From contig JAUCNG010369261.1 of assembly GCA_032353305.1 (NCBI GenBank), forward strand, positions 1 to 11,630: a stretch of DNA of 11,630 nt, read 5' to 3'. Each line of letters starts with the position of its first letter. Position 1 is the first letter of the stretch. The translations under genes and the position numbers were made by a program. This document shows, piece after piece, positions 7,968 through 11,630 of the stretch. The DNA comes from Cephalothrix spiralis (taxonomy: Eukaryota > Nemertea > Palaeonemertea > Archinemertea > Cephalotrichidae). The notes below the pieces were generated by a model. It saw only the letters and a program-made list of their open reading frames with translations, searched no databases and was not told the DNA's origin.

Positions 7968-8460
7968 CTAAATATTTGGAGAGAAAAATGTGTATTAGTA
8001 TTGAGGGAACGTTCAAAGTCGTCGATTATTTTTTTAATCATCTCAATTGTGTTTCATTTCCATAGTCAGGAGTGATTGAATATTTCTTCAGTAGTGGGTA
8101 ATTACAGATGGACGTTAAACTTAGGTCATAATTTTTTTTTAACCAATCGAAAATGAAAATTTAAAGTATTAATTCTTCGATTCATTTTCAGTTATAAAAA
8201 AATCTTATGAACATACTCTAAGCTCTTGACACGTACCTTAACGTCTAACTGTAATGAAACAAAACGCTATTTAAGTTACTTTTTTCCCAGTTTTAAGTAT
8301 CCAATGAAACATTGACCTCAGCTATAATAAGCCGTAAAAGTAACCAGAATAATGCAACATTTGAATATCCCAAAGAGCCAAGAGCAATACAGATAACAGA
8401 GAAGTGAAAATTTACATGCATGAAAATTAATTTTTAAATTCTGATAACTTTTAAAGTTTT

Positions 8461-8533
8461 GGACGAATTTTGGGGGCGAATTGTCCCAGGGGCGAATTTT
8501 CTCTGGGCGAATTGTTTTGGAGTGAATTGTAGC
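8461..8533. repeat. Five-unit tandem array of GGCGAATTGT
   Basis: Units start at 8461, 8475, 8491, 8506 and 8521, period 14-16 bp. Core GGCGAATT(G/T)T is followed by a variable GGG/CCCAGG/CTCTG/TTTGG spacer. The first and last units are diverged (GGACGAATTT, AGTGAATTGT). It is GC-rich against an AT-rich intron. Confidence 0.75.
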
Positions 8534-8782
8534 TATAGTTTGTAGCAGTAAATCGTAATTATTTCAATATATTTCTGTTTTCGTTGTTAATGTCTTCGCT
8601 AGCAGAGCCAATCTTTGCAATTTGTATATCTTATGCCTTACACAATTTTGCTCAAGTTACTGGGTTGAGTACGAAATCTATTACGACAAAATCTATCAAG
8701 GACAAATTCTATAATGAACAAAACCTAAAAAAATTGTTTTCAAAATTCACCGTTATAAAAAGGTAATATGATACCTAAATTC

Positions 8783-8850
8783 CGTAAACGTAAAATAGGC
8801 AAATTTTGCGATCGTAAACGTAAAATTGCCGAATTTTAGTCCGTAAACGG
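8783..8850. repeat. Three-unit tandem array of CGTAAACG, period about 30 bp
   Basis: CGTAAACG occurs at 8783, 8813 and 8842. The first two are followed by TAAAAT(A/T)G(G/C)C(A/G)AATTTT, and the third by GGACCACCCCCCTTCC. It lies about 250 bp from the GGCGAATTGT array and may belong to the same element. Confidence 0.7.
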
Positions 8851-9127
8851 GACCACCCCCCTTCCAGACCCTCTTTTATCATGAAATACATTTTAAGACA
8901 ATCAAAAATGAAGAATTAAATATTTGTATTTAAATGATTGAATAATTTTTTTATAGTGTATTTTTTTAAATTTAATCTATCACTGATAATACATTTTTTC
9001 CTTCTGAATTTCGTAGTTAGATCTTTGTCTTAATAGATTTTGTACTTTTCCAAAATTATTCATTGTCATTACTGAATAATATAGTATTCAACTATCTAGG
9101 TGCTACGGTTAGCGCATACAGACGAAC

Positions 9128-9172
9128 CTGGTTTTGTGGTATCAACTTCATCCTCACGAATTTCTCCTTGAG
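9128..9172 (-). CDS. Candidate 45-bp mini-exon of the Tudor-domain gene
   Basis: On the - strand, TATTTATTGCAG is a fair acceptor ending at 9173. The 45-bp exon reads QGEIREDEVDTTKP after an Ala codon shared with the previous exon (G|CT) and ends CCAG|GTTCGT. Its phase is symmetric (2 + 42 + 1), so including or skipping it leaves the frame between the first exon and the Tudor exon intact. That would insert 15 mostly acidic residues just before the Tudor domain. The donor GTTCGT is weak, so this may be an alternatively used exon or chance. Confidence 0.4.
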
Positions 9173-9309
9173 CTGCAATAAATATATATTAAGGTATTTT
9201 CAAGTTTTGACACAAAACAGTTTTTCCTCTCAACTTGTAGTGAATTTCGACCTCATCCACAATAAATTGTAAATTTAACTTTCTCTCAACTTGAGATTTT
9301 ATTTTAAGG

Positions 9310-9989
9310 TTAAAGGGGCCCAACCCCTTATTTTTTTCAGTTTTTCCCAAAAAAATAAAATGTCATAAAATGCTAGGTAAGATGTCATAAAATGGTAGGA
9401 AAGATGTTAATCTAACATACACAGGTATTGATTTGATCCTAAGAATCTAATTAACTAAAAAAAAATCGCCAAGTGTTGCCAAGTGTGAAAAATTTCCCTA
9501 GCAACCGCCCTTAGCAACAAGCCCCAATTATGACGTATTTTAAACTGAAAAGTCATTTATCTCTGAAGTTCTTTATTTGTTTGGGCTAATTTTTTCAGGA
9601 TATATTCTCACATATTTGATCTAGTCGCTGAACTAGGATTTATGAAAAAATTTAATTTTGAAGGTCACAGTGAAGGTCTAAGTGAAAAAAACTTACAAAA
9701 AAAAGGTTTAAAAAAAACTGAATTTGAAAATTTCCTAGTTCAGCGACTTCAGGAGATGTTGTTTTATCATATAAACAAAAAATATTTGGTCTAACTCTGT
9801 TGGTTAATGAGAAAAATGGAGTCTTAAATGGCTAATTTTGGCTATTTTGGGGGGAAAAATGGGTTAAGGTCAAGGTCAAATTTTTTTATGTCAAATTTTT
9901 TTTTGACCAAGACCTTTCTAAATATCATATATGTAAACTTCTAAAGTTAATAATAAAAAATTTAAAAAAATAGGGGGGGGGCCCCTTAA
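9310..9989. mobile_element. 680-bp non-autonomous DNA element with TTAA flanks
   Basis: The left end is TTAA-AGGGGCCCAACCCCTT then a T-run; the right end, read inverted, is TTAA-GGGGCCCCCCCCCC then TATTTTTTT. TTAA at 9310-9313 and 9986-9989 fits a piggyBac-type target duplication. Inside are a perfect 16-bp pair, AGTCGCTGAACTAGGA (9623-9638) with 9733-9748; a hairpin of AAGGTCAAGGTCAAA (9866-9880) with TTTGACCAAGACCTT (9902-9916); and a short direct repeat of GATGTCATAAAATG near 9362-9405. There is no transposase frame. It sits in the Tudor gene's intron. Confidence 0.55.
9623..9748. repeat. Perfect 16-bp internal inverted pair
   Basis: AGTCGCTGAACTAGGA at 9623-9638 and its exact complement at 9733-9748 enclose 94 bp that is A-rich and contains GAAGGTCACAGTGAAGGTC. 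It forms a subterminal hairpin within the larger element. Confidence 0.85.
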
Positions 9990-10245
9990 TGGTACATTTT
10001 GAAAAAATTACAATATAATTGACTATATATTTTTTGAAGAAGAAGAAAAAATATTTTATTTCAATTTGTACCAAATGCAAATTTATGTTTGCCAAATTTT
10101 CATGTCTTTTTTCCATTCAATTTTTTCCAAAAACCATATATGCCAAAAATCAATTGATATGTTTACTAAATCAATTACAATGTAGTTCTATATCCATTTT
10201 CTATAACTTATTATATATGAATTATCAGTACATGGTGATGTTTAC

Positions 10246-10324
10246 CTTCATCATCAGAAATAATGCCATCTGATACTACATGTACAACTATATCAGCTTC
10301 AGAATTGTTTCCACTTCCAGGCAT
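10246..10324 (-). CDS. First coding exon of the Tudor-domain gene
   Basis: On the - strand, a strong acceptor (GTATTATTTTTCAG, ending at 10348) is followed by 23 bases of 5' UTR and ATG at 10324. An in-frame TGA at 10333-10331 shows that this is the first usable Met of the frame. The exon encodes MPGSGNNSEADIVVHVVSDG then IISDDE and ends GAAG|GTAAAC, leaving one base (phase 1). That joins in frame to the mini-exon (Ala) or directly to the Tudor exon (Val). A short overlapping upstream ORF (ATG at 10334, 11 codons, other frame) could damp translation. The acidic, low-complexity sequence carries no known domain. The transcript must start in an exon further right, which I could not locate. Confidence 0.65.
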
Positions 10325-10347
10325 TCTTTCTCATAATAAATAACTAA

Positions 10348-10556
10348 CTGAAAAATAATACAAAATTAATATAAATATAGCAAGGTTAATAGTTATTTAG
10401 TTTTGCAAAACATTAGAGGACAAAGGTTAAGGTAGAATAAGTCGAAATTATCAACTTCAGGTATCAATGATACTACAGTACATTATTCCTATTGAGACAA
10501 AAAGCGACAAAGATTAAAGACTGTTTTGTTTTTTGTATGAAGCCTCATTAAACACA
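10348..10556. other. Upstream intron of the Tudor gene, no gene seen
   Basis: Begins at a strong - strand acceptor (AG at 10349-10348). The remainder is AT-rich, without a visible exon. Confidence 0.45.
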
Positions 10557-10681
10557 AGGGCTTGGCTCTTGGCCAGGGACCCCACCAACTTGAAGGGCTT
10601 ACTTGTTAGAGTAAAAGTACTTTAGTCCCTCAAGTTGGCTGGAAGCCCCTGAGGGGTCCCTGGCTAAGAGCCGAGCCCCTG
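10557..10681. repeat. GC-rich foldback element
   Basis: AGGGCTTGGCTCTTGGCC (from 10557) and the following CAGGGACCCC, then CCAACTTGA, are mirrored by 10630-10681 read inverted (AGGGGCTCGGCTCTTAGCC, CAGGGACCCC, CCAACTTGA). The right arm has about 14 extra bases between the last two blocks. The loop is about 35 bp. It is strongly GC-rich compared with its flanks and non-coding. Confidence 0.75.
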
Positions 10682-10824
10682 AACCAGTGTAACCTGCAAA
10701 ATTAGGTTTATAAAATTATTTTCATGCTTCAGCATGTTCAGATTCAGGGTGCTCCCCATTATAACCTTGTTCCTATGTTAACAATACTAAATCACTAATT
10801 TTTACGCCAAAATTTTGCACATTG

Positions 10825-11149
10825 TTAACACTTTGGCTGCTGCATTTATTTTCAATTCCCATCGCTCAGTGCGGCATATATATTTCATGATTTTCTAAAT
10901 AAATATTTATGATGAAACCTGTGATGTCATGCGTTATAAATGACGTAACAGTTCCATCAGTTTTGATTAGCTGAATATAAATACTTATTGTCTACATGAG
11001 GTAACAATGACTTAATACATTATACCCCAATATACAAATTATATTGCCAGGAACTGCCGATTCCCAAATGACGGAGATCTCTGTCATCCGCAGTGAATGG
11101 TTGGATTTGAAATGACAGAGATCTCCGTCATCAGCAGCAAAAGTGTTAA
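10825..11149. mobile_element. 325-bp piggyBac-like non-autonomous element
   Basis: The ends read TTAACACTTTGGCTGCTG (from 10825) and CAGCAGCAAAAGTGTTAA (to 11149), with TTAA at each side as expected of piggyBac-type insertion. The match continues 5 bp outside (CATTG / CAATG), so the true ends could instead be CATTGTTAACAC. Near the right end are two copies of a near-palindrome, ATGACGGAGATCTCTGTCAT (11068-11087) and ATGACAGAGATCTCCGTCAT (11112-11131), each other's reverse complement. No coding frame. It lies upstream of the Tudor gene's first coding exon. Confidence 0.6.
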
Positions 11150-11630
11150 CAATGCTACAAACATGTGTAATACCGGTATATCGAATTACAGGATTTTAAT
11201 TTGGCTACTCATCTGATTCTAAATATCGAGGGGGGTTGATAATCTTGAATTTTTGCCACCAGGTTTCCCACTGACGTCATAAAAAATGCGCAATTTCATG
11301 TAAAATTCCGCCAAAATTACTGCTTCCCTAAAATCGAAAGTACCGTAATCATTTTCGGTCACATCATTGAGATTGATTGACGCGAGAAATAAGTTTACAA
11401 TTTCAAATCAAATAAAGATCAATATACTCTACCCAATAACTCAAGCATAATCCTAACGTCTTTAAATCATTCTAAGTGATAAAACACAGTCTTTTTGTAG
11501 TAATTAAACTGGTTAAAATGCGCAGATACATATTTTAACGGAATGAAAAATAAGATTTTTGCATTAGGGAGCCATTGACACCCCATACAAATGCCATAAT
11601 GGCGGATATTTATTAACTTATGCGACCATA
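11150..11630. other. Right end of window, no gene seen
   Basis: AT-rich with isolated regulatory-looking words: TGACGTCA (11272-11279) and ATAATGGCGGATATT (about 11597-11611). These could belong to a promoter of the - strand gene or a neighbour, but nothing anchors them. Confidence 0.4.

Larger units (their letters stand above)
7968..10245 (-). other. Large intron between first coding exon and Tudor exon
   Basis: 2278 bp between the donor at 10245 and the acceptor at 7968, or two introns if the mini-exon at 9128-9172 is used. It holds two short tandem arrays (8461-8533, 8783-8850), a TTAA-flanked element (9310-9989) and otherwise AT-rich filler. The stretches 7974-8460 and 8851-9127 show nothing I can annotate. 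Confidence 0.6.

Noticed and set aside
8584-8766. 60-codon + strand frame
   Set aside because: Lies between two tandem arrays, shows no domain and has repeat-like wording (STKSITTKSI).
9063-9272. 69-codon + strand frame
   Set aside because: It overlaps the better-supported - strand mini-exon and shows no domain.
10249-10262. CTGATGA on the - strand as a second hammerhead core
   Set aside because: It is coding sequence for Ser-Asp-Asp-Glu in the first exon and no GAAA with closing helices follows.
9925-10273. Frames on both strands around 9925-10273
   Set aside because: Low-complexity Lys/Phe translation of A/T runs; the + strand one is partly antisense to the first coding exon of the Tudor gene.
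11272-11279. TGACGTCA as a CREB-type promoter site
   Set aside because: An 8-base palindrome with no nearby transcription start; too little to call a promoter.

Overview
The window looks like nuclear DNA of an invertebrate animal. It is AT-rich, has spliced genes with GT-AG boundaries, no bacterial operon signals, and is dense in short inverted-repeat elements. Motifs such as ACATGTACATGTA and AAGGTCAAGGTCA are common in bivalve mollusc genomes, so a bivalve is my best guess. That is an inference from texture, not from a marker gene.

Two genes can be supported, pointing towards each other. On the + strand, an intronless reading frame (978-4157, 1059 aa) begins just after a good 3' splice site (AG at 971-972). 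Its first ~325 residues match the four-helix pore module of LRRC8 volume-regulated anion channels, including the six extracellular cysteines and the exact CxxC-x7-C spacing of the first loop. The leucine-rich repeats that define LRRC8 are absent. In their place are two fibronectin-III-like domains, a beta-rich region of about 320 residues and a long acidic, probably disordered tail. This architecture is the most interesting protein finding.

On the - strand a split gene runs from about 10347 down to at least 7377. It has a first coding exon (10246-10324), a possible 45-bp mini-exon (9128-9172), an SMN-type Tudor-domain exon (7773-7967) and a fourth exon (7377-7458). All junctions keep the frame. 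The gene may end just past the last exon or continue to the left of the part I can read.

The rest is repeat-rich. 1-571: two families of degenerate tandem repeats. 4158-7370: flank of the channel gene, with a tandem 23-mer, an ACGAAAA-rich foldback element, a candidate type I hammerhead ribozyme on the - strand (about 5227-5301), and two inverted-repeat elements (5586-5876 and 6848-7282). 7968-10245: the large intron of the Tudor gene, with two short tandem arrays and a 680-bp TTAA-flanked element with inverted ends. 10348-11630: upstream of the Tudor gene, with a foldback element and a 325-bp piggyBac-like non-autonomous element. A short + strand ORF (7557-7703) lies inside a Tudor-gene intron and may be the first exon of another gene.

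The two genes show no functional link: one encodes a membrane channel-like protein, the other a probable methylarginine-binding Tudor protein.
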